From: Chionis minor
Lineage: Eukaryota; Chordata; Aves; Charadriiformes; Chionididae
Length of the DNA stretch: 64,000 bases
Assembly (NCBI GenBank): GCA_013398295.1
Contig: VZSF01008955.1
Span: 1,016,631-1,080,630, forward strand
Reading direction: 5' to 3'
Shown here piece after piece: positions 21,851-35,399 of this stretch. Each line of letters begins with the position of its first letter. Position 1 is the first letter of the stretch. Under the pieces are notes generated by a model. It saw nothing but the letters and a program-made list of their open reading frames with translations. It was not told the DNA's origin and did not search any database. Both the position numbers and the translations under genes were made by a program.

Positions 21851-24809
21851 GGAACATACATTGTTAGTGCCACGTTGAGGTTTAGCACAGCTGATACCAT
21901 CCTTGGCAGTGTGATCTGGGATGGATGCGTGCTGTTGCAGCTGCTTGTACTTCTCCTGCTACATAGAACTGCCTCTGCTTCTGGCACTATGGTTGCCCAG
22001 GTGTGACACCAAGACCATGGCTTCCTCTTGCAGATCTGAGACACAAACTGCGAAGTGCAGCAGTGCTGCCTTGGAGGCACTGCCTGGCCCCCCGCGCAGA
22101 AGTCTGGGCTGCACAAAATATCCTCACAGGGCAGCTGTGCTGGCATCCCAGAGTCCAGAAGCAGTGGACTGGACACAGTGCATGCTCATGGGTAACTTTG
22201 GTACCAAGTGAAGGTGCTGTCTCTAATTTCAAGTAGCCGCTTAAAATTTGGCCATGTAATGGTGCCTTGAACTAGATCAAGCCCCTTACACTAGGGGATA
22301 TCTCAGCGTAAATGGTTTGTTGAACCACACTGAAAATTATACCTTCTTATTAAATATGTTAAGCTTTTTTTTTTCCATAAACAACTGGACTGATGACCAC
22401 ATTTTATACAAATGGGAAGCTGTTTAATATTGTGATTACTGTCTGTTGCCTTGAGATACCTTTTGGATAGCTTAAAATATATTCATACTTAAAAATGTAT
22501 CTGCTTCAGATGAGTCAAGGTGAGTACTGCTCACCTGCTCTGTGTCACTTTTAACACACTACAGCCTTCTGGAGAACTGCCCTGACACAAGTGAGTTATC
22601 TTCTGGGTTTTTCAAACCAGAGTCCATGAAGGAAGCTAGTAAAAGCAAGCTGATCATCATTGGGTTTAGATTTGTCGTACAGGTAGCTATAACCCCATTA
22701 GAAAAATGCTAGAGAACCAAACTGAGATAAACAAAAAAGCTGCAGAAGACCACTTCTGTTGCCTCTTCTGCACTTTATAGAGTGATCTGGTAAGTGTCAT
22801 CAGAAGGAATGTGCTAAGCGTAGGACAAAAGGTTAGGGCAGCTCCTTCCATCAGCCAGTTCCCTCCTAGCTGTAGTTGTCACAATGAATCCGGGTGGCCT
22901 GAAGAAATGAGGACAGTCCTCAGAACCAGCAGTTGCTGACAGCTAAGTTTTGTGAGCAGTAAGTCAGGCCCTCATCTGCTTGCCAAACTGTAAAATGGCA
23001 CAAGTAATTTCATCCCAATGACTGTAATTTTATATTCAGTTGCGGGGGGAGGAGGAAGAGCCTTCTACACCTGCGGAAATTAAAGCTTCTAAATCAATGT
23101 AAAAAACCAAACCCTAGATGAGAAGTGAAGCCCTTCACTGATGTGGTCTTTAGGATGCGCCAGTCCAGAAGAGCTGCTGCAAATTGAATACATTTGATTC
23201 TGATTACTCTTCATAGCTATTTTACATGCTTTTATTGCTGCCCATTCACACATATCCAACACTCCATCTTTTCTTTGTGTTCTATTTTCCACTTGTTTTT
23301 TGTCTCTACCCTCACCCTGTGAAGTTCGCAGCACAGGATTTAATGAGCTTTTCAGTAAGAATGTATGTTATCAAATGCCATATTAAATTATAGGGCCTCC
23401 TTCTGTATAGTTTTTGGCCTTATACAATTTCTGTCCAGTGTAATGGATTTGTCGTGCAGTCTGTATGACTTAGTCATCTCTTGTCTGTGCTAATGTATTT
23501 TAGTCAAGCTAAAACCAAGTTTTAGAAGTTGTTAGAAAAATCAGTTGTCATCACTTAAGGGAATGATTGATCAGACATCCCATGTAAAATCAACAGCTGA
23601 AGGGCTGAAGAAACTCAAGGTAAAGGGGACTGTGACATTGTATGTCAGTGCCTGCTGGATTAGTGGGAGGAGGGACTTCAAGGGCTTTCCCCTATTAGCA
23701 TGCCTGGTATAGTTTATACAGTACTAAATGCAGCCACACAGCTGGGCAGCTTCCTCTCCTTGTTGCATCATGTGGACTGTCTAATAAATGGAGCCTTTTA
23801 AAAACTCGTTGGAGGAATCTCAGGGCTTGAAAATTGATGTCCTAGCAATTGTGAAATAAAACAGACAAGAGGTGCCCATGCAGAACTGCGTTTTCCGTTT
23901 ATGTAAAAAGCACTCTGAAAGAAAAGTTGAATAGTTGAATCTAGCCATTTCTATTGCTATAGCATGGTTTAAATCCAGTGGATGCTCCCAATAAGAATAA
24001 AATTTTTTTTTGGAAGGAATCTGCATTCTGATCACTTTTTCCCCTCAAAAGGGACTGCCAAGCAAATGTACTGAAGAGATACCATAAAAAAAAAAAAGAA
24101 AAAGAGGAAAATTCAAAGCAGGAAAAGTGGAGGCTGGCTGGTTTTAATGAATAATTTCAACTTCAGAATAGCAAAAACTGTGAGATGTCCTGCTTAGAAA
24201 TTAGAGGATAGGACTCAGTAATTAAAAGGAAGAAGATTGATCAAGTTTGTATGCAAAATACACCTCTTTTGGCGTATGAGATTTATTGTTTCAGAGTAAT
24301 TTCAAAAGAGCATTTATGCAGCAAAGCCTTTAGAGACATATCAGGACACTCCAAAACCTGAGCAGATAGTGTACTAATGTGAATATTCCCGTCTAATGCA
24401 GTTCTGGATACTACAACGTGCCTACTGTATAACTACTAGAATAGTCCTAACTTGCCAGCTGTGATGAAAGACTGCAGTGGACCCAAACAATTTCACCATT
24501 GGTCTGACTTGGTCTGAAATATGGCATTTCTTAGAATCTTGAAATTGTCAATAATTTACTTCAAAATAAACCAATCATGTAGTGCCTAAGAAGGAAAATT
24601 CTAGAGACAAACGTGAAAAAAATCAAATACCGTCATATACAGCTATTACATAACCATCAGGTCTGACCCTCTCATCGTATCAGTTCTAGGAGTAAGCAAC
24701 TGTCATTGAAAAAAAAAAAAAGGAATCATGAATCTAATAAAGCAAAATGAAGTCTAGAGACAGGAAAAACATGGGATAGCAAAACCCACAGAAAATAATA
24801 GAGGAAAAA

Positions 24810-24848
24810 GCACCATAGATTGAAGTTAAGGTGTTTTCCAAAAGAAAG
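24810..24848 (+). repeat. 39-bp dispersed direct repeat, copy 2
   Basis: Identical to 21569-21607. Its surroundings (an A-rich stretch on the left, ATATCATGAG on the right) are not CR1. It looks like a short templated insertion copied from the CR1 neighbourhood, although the opposite direction cannot be excluded. Confidence 0.9.
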
Positions 24849-27434
24849 ATATCATGAGATAGAGGCATCGCATAAAGAAATTAATTATACTATAAAGAGC
24901 ATGGGGAGATATTTAAAGGTATTGTTTTTACAAAACTATAAATGAGGGAATACGCGATGAATTTAACTTTATCTTAGAAAGCTGATGTCACAAACTTCTT
25001 TTATGCATTCCGATGCTCACTCTATATAGACATCATTGACAAGTGCAGGCCAAGTAATTACAATGGGGAAACCGGACATCAAAACCAAAGATGAGCATAG
25101 GGAGGAGGTGCTCTTAAAACCAAACCCTTTGGTCTTGCTTAAGGTATGAAACTAGAAATGCACAAAAGTTCCTGCAGAAGACTTGAAAAAAAATTTGTAT
25201 GCTCCCACATCAGAACTCACTAATGCCCCAGACCTTGAAGACTGCTTGCCGTTCCCAAAGTTTGACAGATTGTACTACTGTGGTACTGAAAGATCAGTGG
25301 GTTTAAAAAAACAAAGTGTGCTGAGCCAAGAATGAATAGAAAGTTTATTTTTTTCTAGTAGTTAACACAAGGGAAACTGACCTCACCTTGAAAACACTAT
25401 CAGAACGTGTTATGGAAGTATAAAAGGAAATTTATGTCTATTTTGCTGCTTTTGTGAAGGTTTTGAGAAGCTTCAGCATGACAGATATGCATCACTGAAA
25501 AATGTGCTCACAAAATCCAGAGTTTAGAAAACACTGTAGCTGAGAGAGAAAGCAGCATTGTGAGCAGATACTGAAACATCATAGTGCATCATCAAGGTAC
25601 ATTTTGTCTGTGAAAGCGTCTGGTATTAAGTAGAAAGCGTAACAAATGACAGTTTGGAATCTCCTAAATGGCATCTGAGTTAATGGAGCTTATATGAACA
25701 ATATAATGTCTGTCAGAAATCTTCCTCTTAAGAGTTCGATTAGAGAAGACCTTCAGAGCTTGATGAATGTTTTGAAAAAAATTGTGATAAATGTTAAAAA
25801 ACCAAAAGTGCTAAGAATAGTCTCAGCAAAAGACAGAGTTGACAACTCATTTATTTTGACAACCAAGCACTCGATCAAAGCTATCAGCACTCTAGCAATT
25901 TGTTGTAGTGCTGGCATCACTGCATTCCTCATCCTCCAGTCGCCACCATTTACTACTTCATTGTGGAACAGAAGAATAGATCCCTTTCCAGACAAAACTA
26001 TGGCTCGATGGGGTAATAGTTTCCTTCCTCCTGCTTTCCTTAGGATACAAGGCCACATGGCATGGAAACCACAGTCTTCTTTTTGTTCTTCAGGGGTATA
26101 CTCCAATGATTGCCATAGTCCATGTGCACAGGGAAACCTTGAGAAGCCCCAAGTGGTTCTCATGACTTAACAAAACCCCGTGAGGCTTAATTCTCATTTC
26201 AGTGGTTGGTTTTTATCTTTGCCATGTGTTGTAGTGTTAATCCTATTTCTGGCTTCTCCACTCTGCAGTCTTTTTGTCTTCCTTTTCAGTATTCTTCTTC
26301 TCCCCCTCCCCTTTTTTTGTTTTACTTTTTCTCCTTAGGAAAAAACAGGATGCCCCATGTCTTGTCCAAGTCATGGGAGTGCAAAAGAGTGACCCGAAGG
26401 CTGGAGGAAACTGCCGGCTCTGTTCAGCCATGCCAGGAGAAGATCACGGGATTGGCTTCTTTTGCCGCTGACACAATTTTCAGTGGGTGAACGAGCAATA
26501 GGAGGGAAGTGGATAGGTTTTTAGGTTTAGCAGATGGAAGAAGGAAGATGGTATAAAATAAAACATTAAAAAGCCCTTACAGAAATTAATTGCCATTCCC
26601 AGTGTTATTCATTGGAAAAGCAAATGTGCACATTCACCAGAAGTTGTTCAAGATGTGATAGATGGTTAACCATCTTGCTCAATTGTAAAAGCCTAACACT
26701 TAAAAAAAAGATGCAGAGATGAATCACAGTGCACTTTAAATTTGAAACAGGAGATGAATATTTAAAGTCAGTTGAACAGCCACAACCACAAATGAGGAAC
26801 TGTTCAGAATGGTGTGCTTAGAGCACAGCTGCTTGAAATAAGAGAGCTTAACACTACTGTGTATCTGCAATACATTGCCTGACAATCACCATATTACTCT
26901 TAATTCTAGTAAAATCAAAGAAAAAGTAGGAAGAGAGAAAGTATCAGATGCATTGCTAGGTAGAGTCAGATTCAGAGAACACAGGACATTGTACAGCTTT
27001 CTCCGTGGATAAGGATGGGAGATGGGGATCTGCATCACTGGTTTGGAGATGTCAATATAAATAGGTGAGAAAAAGGCTGAGGAATTAGTGTGGGGCAAAA
27101 TGTGAAGGGAGATATTGTCAAGGTGACAATAAACAATTAAAATAAGGGGTTATTAAAGTGCAGTGCAATGCAAAATAATGCATCTAGTCCTGGGAAAATA
27201 TCCAAGCAAGTTTGTTTTCCCATTTACCTTAGTGTTCCTTATTATATGTGATTAGAATATGGAGATTTTTACTTCAAAAAGTACAAACATTGTGCTTCAG
27301 AACAATAATCTTTATTTATTTGCTGTATGCTATTTTACAGGATAATGATCTTTCTGTAAGTTTGGGTTTGTTTGGGTTTGTTTTTTTTTTTTTTGGCAAA
27401 AGAACTAGATTTTCAAGTTTGCAATTGCATTGGC

Positions 27435-27447
27435 TCCCTCTGGTGGC
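27435..27447 (-). promoter_or_regulatory. CTCF-like motif
   Basis: The plus strand reads TCCCTCTGGTGGC, the reverse-complement CTCF core with one mismatch in 13. It has the same orientation as the motif at 7435. It is in AT-rich DNA with no CpG island. Motif match only. Confidence 0.35.
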
Positions 27448-29689
27448 ATTCTGAAATGCTCTACTTTATAGTCCAGTAAAACTTTCAAAATTAGTTTGAT
27501 AGCCAAAATTTGAGGTTACAGTTTTATGTAACTGTTATATTAAAAATAGGAGGAAAAATTCCTATCTCTTAAATCCAATTCAGCTTACACAAAATCAGCT
27601 CATAAAATGAAATTCTAGCAATCTGGGTCAAAATGGCTGGAGAAAACATTCATTTCCCCTCCCTCACATTGTCTTAACTGAATTCATGGACAACATTTTG
27701 CTAGTATGTGTTTGGAAAGGAGAGGAGTTGCAATAACGTCTTAACTATGTGACTGGCCTGTTCCACTTGGCAGCAAAAATCAATTAGTCTCTTAAAGAAA
27801 GTTTTAACAGGAAAATTTCCATTTTGAAACTGAGGCACTTGGCAGCTGTTGCCATTTGCATCCTGAGACTTCTTGCCGGAGCTGAACCAGATGTGCACTC
27901 AATGCCCCTTTTTGTCCATTTGTAAATACAGAAATGAGAGGAAGGAAAGGATAAAGCGGAGCAGGAAATGGGGAAGCAGTTAGATGATTTTCCCTATTTT
28001 TGCATGTTGGAAGGACCCTCATTTTGGAGATTTTGCAAAAGATGAAACTAATCCTTTTGCCTAGAGTTGGGTAACTCCGTAGTTGCCCACTCTCAGGGTA
28101 GCAAGACTGACCGAGAGGAAAAAAATTAAGGTTGCATCATCACTGCATCCCAGTCCCCTATCTCTGCAGCTAAGTCCTCATTACCAAACATGGTAGGTTT
28201 TCCAAAGGAATGAAGGTTCCTGCCCCTTCTTTTAGTAATAACTGAGAGTTCAAGGACTATTGCCTGGAATCAGAGAGGGAGAATATTTTTTGGTCAGTTT
28301 GACTCTGCTGTATGAATATTCTCAGGTTGATACACTGGTACTCTAATTATATCACTTGAGAAACCATGAAAAGAAGACCACAGGAAAAAGTCAATTTTTT
28401 ATGTAGATTAACTACTTGCATTGGAAGAAATGGTGTAGGCTTTTCTGTTTAAATGGATGAAGGGAGCACAATCTTTTCTGACGTAGTTTAAGAAAAGTGA
28501 AAAGGGAAGTGCTAAAGATATTTTTCAGAACCATTGTTTTCTAAATGTCACGAAGTCTAAGCTCTGTGAAAGGCCTTCAGTGCTAAATCCCAATAATATT
28601 TTGCATTTCTGACAATATTCTTCATATTCAGGTGAAGATATCAATTTTTTGCCAAGTCTGACACAGGTAAAATCCTGATCCTACAAACTTCTGCTTAAGC
28701 AAAAGAAGTTAAACAAACTTATTAGATAACATTTTATTGAAGTTATTTGGCTACTGAGTCTGAAATGTCAGCTTTTCGTAATTATTTTGGATAGGTTATT
28801 TTAGGTTTTAAAAAAAATCTAACAACCCAGCCAACAATACTATCAGCAAGAGCTGTACATCTGTACATAGTTTATATATATATGTCTACCACAGAATGAA
28901 GAATTCTCTGTGATTCACTTACTAGTATACTTAAGCATAATAGCTTGGCATTCTTAAGGCCTATTTACATAATTCTGCACACCTAAAAGTTCTTGGAACA
29001 TTTCTTTGACCTGTAAGACACACACCATCAGATAAGCGATATATTGCGTGTGCCAGCATGTTATTCTAAAACATTTAATATGAATGTTAGTATTTCTAAA
29101 TCTTGTTTCTTTGTATGAGGAAGTCCTGTATTATTCAGCAAGTTCTCTACCTGACGTTTCCACAATGTGTGTTTGTTTTTCTTCTACAAAACCCACTAGT
29201 TTTGGACAATGTGTTTTTGTTTTTAAAATCAAATGAAGCAGTAATAAGTTACCAATTTTTAAGTAAAGCTAGCTCCTGATCCAAGAAAGAATATAAGAAA
29301 TCTCAGCCATGTATGAAAGGCAAAAATGATGGAATTGTGCATTAAGAATGGAAAGTCATTCATAACCCTACATCATATGATTAAAAGCTGAGCTTGACTA
29401 TTTATAGCTAAGCACTGTCAAGAGCAATATGTGTTGATGAGAGAACCTGACTGTTAGTACATTCCTAGATTAGGTGCATGTTAATGTGGCCTGTACAGTG
29501 CAAGAAAAGGGATGAAGAGTGAAGATAATATTTAGAAGCTGGAAAACATGTTTAAATTGCATAGATACACAACATATAAAATCAAAGGCAAAAGGAACTG
29601 AAGTAGGTAAAATTTTCCCTTTCTAACTATTTGTAAAGCAATGCTGCTTTCTATAGAGATGTAAAAATGTACACTCATAATGATTAAAA

Positions 29690-29762
29690 AGTTTACCTCT
29701 AACAAATAATTATAATTAGTACTTTATAATATTAATTAATTACTAATAATAAATAACCCCCC
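29690..29762. repeat. AT-only tract rich in TAAT cores
   Basis: About 70 bp is almost entirely A/T with repeated AATTA/TAATTA cores (homeodomain-type half sites), ending in a short C run. It could be a matrix-attachment-like or simple AT-rich region. No function can be shown from sequence. Confidence 0.5.
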
Positions 29763-31381
29763 CTGCTAAGTAAATAATGATGATTGCATTTAGAGTATAT
29801 ATTTTTGTGAAGGCATTTTTTTTAAACAAAGGCAAGAAAGGAAACACTTTTCAGAGGGGTTCAGTTCAAATACAGTGCTGAAATCAAGGTTTTTAGGTTT
29901 GTTTTTGTCTTAATCTGTCCCATATTAAGGACAATTTCAGGATAATTGGCAAGCACCAAGGCATTCGACTCTTAGGGGTGTGTCAATCCTTAAACCTAGG
30001 TACAGAATTGCTTTTAAGATGCCCATCATCTGGTACAATTGCCCAGAAGATTTCAAACTTGATGGGATGCAGCTTTGCAAGAGTACTTAAATCAGTCTGG
30101 GAATCTGACCAAAAGACATTCAGGGCTGAAGAGATATCAGAAAATAGATCAATGGATCAATCAATCAATCTTCTGGTCATCACTTTTATTCAGAAAAAAA
30201 AATCCTTAGTATGCAGAGAGTTCCTAAATTCTGACAGTCCCTGTAGAATAACACTGTATTTTCATAGGTTGGAAGAATAAAATACCAAAATGATACTTTT
30301 TTTTTTTAGGTAAATGGATTGTGGATATCCTACTACAACATGCATTCTTATCATACGCTACCTCCTGTTACTGCAGAGTGTAGCAATCTGTTTTCCCTGT
30401 ATTTGGAAGTGAAAGAACAACTGTATTCAAAAATTGGCATTACAGGGCCCATTAATAATATCCCTGTTCTTTTAACTAGAGACATGCTTGTGTGTAAAGT
30501 TTAGATCTAGATCTCTGAATTTGCCTACAATTTAGGGAGGGAGAGAAGGGCACTGCAGACCGGATGCAGAACTTCAGCTGAGATATTTGGGAGAAGAATG
30601 TTGTGGATAGATACGTATCTTGGATTCAAATACCTTTGTGTTTCAGGATGCACTCAGAATTTGGGTGTTGCCTTGTGTTGGGTCCAAATTTAAACTTCCT
30701 CTGCAGTAAAACAATGACTTAGTTTGAGATTTTGGTGAGTGAAATAAAGAGAATTCATGGCTTTTGAAAAAGACAAGGTAGTGAAAGCTATGTTTATAGA
30801 GAGGAAAATATGCACAGAACTCATGGAAAGAGGATATGAAATCTGAAAGGCTGCGACTACGGTTTCTGCAGCCCATAAACCAAAACATTTCCTTCATGAG
30901 TTCAAATGATACAGCCAAGAGACCGTCACTGCGCAGCATGCTCTCTCCCTGTGCCAGGTCACTTTCTGAAAGTGAAAGCAGCATGAAGTTACACATCAAG
31001 AATGGCAGTTTCATGCCTGGTCCTAAATGCCTGGATATAGTACAAAGAAAGGATGGGCACGGGTGATGGTATCAGGGCAATCCAACAATGGCAGGCATGC
31101 CATGCACATTGTCAGAAGTTTACTGGTCAGAGATCTGAGCAGCTCAGCAGGCTCTTGTGCCTACGTTCATCTTCTCACTTTGTGTGCACCTAACGGCGGT
31201 GTCCAAATTGTGATCACTTATCTCCTAGCTCCTAACTGCAATACTGAATGAGCACCCTGTAGACGCTCCCTCCCTATACAGTCAGTAGAGAGACAGAGGC
31301 AGAATTTCAGTGTTAGGGCAGTAGAGTGTTATTCCGGGCTGCCTACAGTGTCCAAAGTCAGGTGGGATAAAGGCAAGCTTC

Positions 31382-31406
31382 TTTGACTAGGAAAATCCTA
31401 GTCAAA
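31382..31406. repeat. Perfect hairpin, 11-bp arms
   Basis: TTTGACTAGGA at 31382-31392 is followed by AAA and the exact reverse complement TCCTAGTCAAA at 31396-31406. The next bases do not pair. It could be a small cruciform or a remnant of a DNA transposon end; nothing else supports a mobile element. Confidence 0.8.
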
Positions 31407-32950
31407 TTCCTGCTTATTCAATATACCCCTCCTTGTCACAAGAAGTTACTTCCTAAAGTTTTTCATTATTTCAGCAACACAGAAATATGATCTACCCCAA
31501 CCCATTTTTTTTCTTTCATTAAGTTTGTCTACAGAAAGATGGTCATACACAAAAGCTTTAATTTATATTCCTGGTATTTTATTACTAAAGAGATGGTTAC
31601 ACTGGGAATGAAGATTGTTTTATATTGAAATGTGTTTCATTAGGTAATTTAATTGATAGGTTTGGTGCTACCACAAGGCAACTCCCAAGAAAAGGGAATA
31701 TTTTAACTTAATGTACTATGTATAAACACCTTCCAAGCCTGTACGGTAATTGCTCATCATTATGTCTGAAGCAATGGTCTTTTGGCAGAATCTTAATGAC
31801 TGTTATTCCACTGGGCAAGCAAAGGCACTGGTATTCACTTACTGAGTTATTGTCTTAATTCTTTGTGTCTGCATGATCACAGGGAACGTTATTAATAATA
31901 GATTGGAAATGAAGAATAAGAGCGTCTATTCATCAAAGACCTTATCCAAAGGACATATGAACTGGCTTGCCAGACTGATTGTTTTATGCAAGTGATAGTG
32001 CCATTTGTACAGCAGATGCCTAATAGCGGCCACTGAAGAGTCACTGAACTGCACTGTTCTCAGAAAGATGTATGTATCATACCATCTTTGCAAATTGCAA
32101 AAATAAATTTATAGAGAGCAAATACATTTTCATAGATGAGACTCCTTTCAAGCAACTAAAGATGTGATATGATTTAATTTTATTACATGACTATTCCTTG
32201 CTTTCTAAATGCAGATGAGCTGTAATAGAGAAATAGTTTGTAGTAGAAAATAACGTAAGAAAGATTCTAAAGGGTTTTGGAAGTATTTGGATTACAAGGA
32301 GTTCTTCTATCACGCATTGAGTATAGCTGTGGCTATACTAGATAGCTGTGGCTCCTAGATTTTTCTGATTTTTCATCCACTTTTGAAGTGACTTAAAATA
32401 GTTGACCTTTTATATATTTACTATTTGCTTTTCTACAGCCTGCAACAGGAGAGGATTTTTTTTGTTGTTCTGCAAACAGCATTATTTTCTCCTAGACAGA
32501 GCCATTTACAAGGAACTCAAAGGAGCAGTACATCTTACAGGAGGAGGGGTTTGGAGAGGGTATGGAAAAGTCAGACAGCTGGAATGCTGCAGAAGTACCC
32601 CATTCACAATTTTTCTTTAAGTTGTCCTATAAACCATTTGTCATTTTCCTGGAGACCCAATGTATTAAACTCCATGTTGGGGTGGGATGGGATACAGAAA
32701 GTGGCATGTGATGGAGAACTGAGTGAGGTAAGCACACTGGGGATGTACTGGCTGTATTGGTCATGTTACAGAGAAGAGTTGAAGTGCTGCAGTTGCCACT
32801 GCTTGTCAGGGCCTAATTTCAATAAGGGAGAAAGAAAGTAAGGGCTACAATGCAACACCATTTCATCCTTTTCTTTCCAGGACCCCAGGCCTGAATTACG
32901 GCTCCTACAGAGATCGCCAAGGAACTACATGACTGCAGAAGGTGGGAGAA

Positions 32951-32980
32951 GTGCTGTATAGTGCTGTATAGTGCTGTATT
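32951..32980 (+). repeat. 10-bp tandem repeat, three units
   Basis: The unit GTGCTGTATA is repeated twice exactly and a third time with the last base changed. It is a short minisatellite seed with no associated gene. Confidence 0.85.
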
Positions 32981-33310
32981 GCCAGCAAAATCCAGGAGCT
33001 ACCAAATAACAAACCTCACACTAATATTTAACAGCTCTACAGTTCCATTTTAAGAGCCTTAAGACCCTCCTCATTATTAATTTACACAGAGGGCATCAAC
33101 AGCAGCATGTGGCATAAGCAGCAGAATTTGTATTTGGAGATGGTCACGGAGAATTAAGATGAGAAGATGACAGTAAATACATTCTACTATTTTTTCGTGG
33201 TGTTTGCAGTGGCTGAGGCCGTATGTGCTTACATTGAACCTGAAACTTCCATCAAATGTGAAATTTGTATCCGAAGACTTAAAGTGCAGAACAGGAACTC
33301 AGTCACTCGG

Positions 33311-34012
33311 TCAGCAGGATGGTGGGTTCTGTGGAAAAGCCATCCCTGCAATATAGACAAGCAGCTGTATTTGACTGGATATAGATACATAGATAATATA
33401 GATAAGAAGCTGTGTTTCACTAGTTATTGTCATTGCTCCACAAGGGCAGGTGGCTCCTTGGGGCCGGGGTGCTGGGGACTCCCGGTAAGGGTTGGGGGGT
33501 GGCAGGACAGGGCTTGGCAGCCTAGGCCTGTCCCACCACCCCAGCAGGAGCAGGGCAGCTGGAGGGGCATCAGAGCAGCCCCAGCCTTGGGCACTGGGCA
33601 CCTCTGTGGGGATGATCCAAGACCGTGCTGGGACATCAGCCAGTGGATGTGGGTCAGGATCAGGCCTGGTGAGGAGATCTGAGGTCAGACGCACCCCTGG
33701 GATGGCCGGCCAGGGCCTCTCCACGGTGATGTCTGGGGGCCTCTCCCCATGGACACCAGTGGGAAGGGGCTGCACTGGCTCTGTCTTGGCCCTGAGCCCT
33801 TCTGCCAGATCCCCAGAATGGGAGAGGATGCACTCAAGAGCCATAGAGATATATTCAATAAAGACACTACAAAACAAGTGGGGAAACACAGCGTCAGCAG
33901 GAAACACGGTATTTATAACAATTGACAGGTAGGAACCATACCTTAAGGCAGGGTCACGAAGGCTGTATGAGAGCTGCAGAGCAGGGGAGGAGACATTTTT
34001 AGCTGGGCTCAC
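33311..34012 (-). other. GC-rich, CpG-poor open segment of unknown nature
   Basis: On minus, about 700 bp stays open (233 codons), longer than any other frame outside the CpG islands. The translation is proline-rich in the middle and has no domain I know. Composition is unlike its AT-rich neighbours: GC-rich but CpG-poor, which suggests a once-methylated inserted sequence, such as an LTR-type or other repeat, more than a promoter. An AATAAA on plus (33857-33862) and a TATTGCAGG acceptor-like site on minus (about 33344-33352) are present but may be chance. A 29-bp imperfect duplication lies at its left end. I do not assign a function. Confidence 0.4.
33350..33423 (+). repeat. Imperfect 45-bp tandem duplication
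   Basis: 29-bp blocks at 33350-33378 and 33395-33423 match at 24 of 29 positions (AATATAGAYAAGMAGCTGT core), offset by 45 bp, with ATAGATA-type microsatellite between. It forms the left margin of the GC-rich segment that follows. Confidence 0.75.
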
Positions 34013-35399
34013 TGCTCTAGCACAACATAAAGACGTGCTTCCAGGTCATAAGCATGTCTCTGTAACTCGTCCCTCCCTCTCTGCAGCTAAGACATCTGAA
34101 ACAGAGAGTTTCTGTTAGCCCTGTTTCAGCCACTGAAGGAGAAAACACCAAGACTAAAAAGAAGCAGCATCTTCTAGGCATATAGGGTTAATCAATGACT
34201 AATAGTGGGGAAGAAGTTCAGAGAAACCAAGGACATCAGGATGGGGTCTAACATACACTGCTGGTCAAACTATCCAACCACTCCCCTTGGGTGAACACTG
34301 CTAGTTCTGAATGATTATGTGAGTTTCTGATGTAGATTCCTGGTCTTCTCTGAGACAGAGAGATTAAGAAAGCAGTGATTTAAGAACATGATGGTAAGCT
34401 TCAATTATTTCTAAGCAGCGTTATTGCACAATATTAACTTGAGACAGGGACTGAGGAGATCTGAGGCCCAAGTGTCAGAAGTCAAAGATGTGAAGGAAAT
34501 ACACTCAACTTGTCATTAAATATGAATATCTCCATCAGGCAACAACAGGGGGTCTTCTGCCAATGCCATCTCAGACCAAAAGAAAGGCTTATGCTGTCTG
34601 AAAATGTCTCAGTTTTTTTCCGGCTGTATGAATTGCAAAAATAAAAGATGTTATCTCTCATTACAGACCATGACGCCTTGAAGCCTCATAAGAAAATTCT
34701 CCATGACTGAAATGTTGGTTAAGTACATTTTGTGAAATTTATTCTCTTGCTACCCATTGATTTTTAATTGTATTTCCACAGTACTTCTGAAATGAAAACA
34801 TTAGGGAGATAGTTCTCTGCAAATATGAATTTCAGCTCTCCAAATCTTCTGCATCGTCTTCCTGACATACTTGGGCGAGGCTAAGCTGATAGTTAATGAG
34901 AAGAAAGAGGTGTATGAACCAGAGTATTGGCAAAAATCATTGACAAATGGCCTCTAGTCAGAGCTCCTAAGGGGTCCCTGCCAAGTTGAAGTGTTAGTCC
35001 ATCATATTGAAATAAACAACACAAGACTGAAGTGATCAGAAAATACAGAGTCTTGCTTGTTTCATTAAGAACAATGAGCTCATTGTCTCCTCAAGCGATT
35101 TTACTGATTTCCTGAGACTAGTTCTTGGTGCGAGACTCCACCTACTTATAATGCTATAAATGTGCCGAAAAATATAGCAAAATATGTCAACACTCAGAAA
35201 AACAGTTGCATCGTCCTGCCATTACCCCTCGTACACATAACCATTAGATGTCCCAAAGGTAACAATTAGATAATAATATTTCCAAGTCTAAAAATCTTCT
35301 CCCAGTCCCATGGCTTTTCACACCTTTCCCAGCAGTATCTTTCCATTTTTTTTTTTTTTTTCAGCTGCATCCTCATTGCATTTCTAGAGTTGTAGAGGA
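34013..35399. other. Interval without recognised feature
   Basis: AT-rich DNA with a T tract at about 35347-35363. No gene, RNA or repeat was recognised. Confidence 0.5.

Larger units (their letters stand above)
22250..33300. other. Gene-poor interval, no confident gene
   Basis: This is mostly AT-rich DNA. I found no RNA gene, no conserved coding frame and no further clear CR1. The longest frame (25694-26170 on plus, 158 codons, with a 136-codon frame opposite at 25753-26163) has no motif I recognise and can arise by chance in a window this size. Noted separately are the repeat copy at 24810, a CTCF-like motif at 27435, an AT tract at 29.7 kb, a hairpin at 31382 and a short tandem repeat at 32951. 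Confidence 0.55.
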
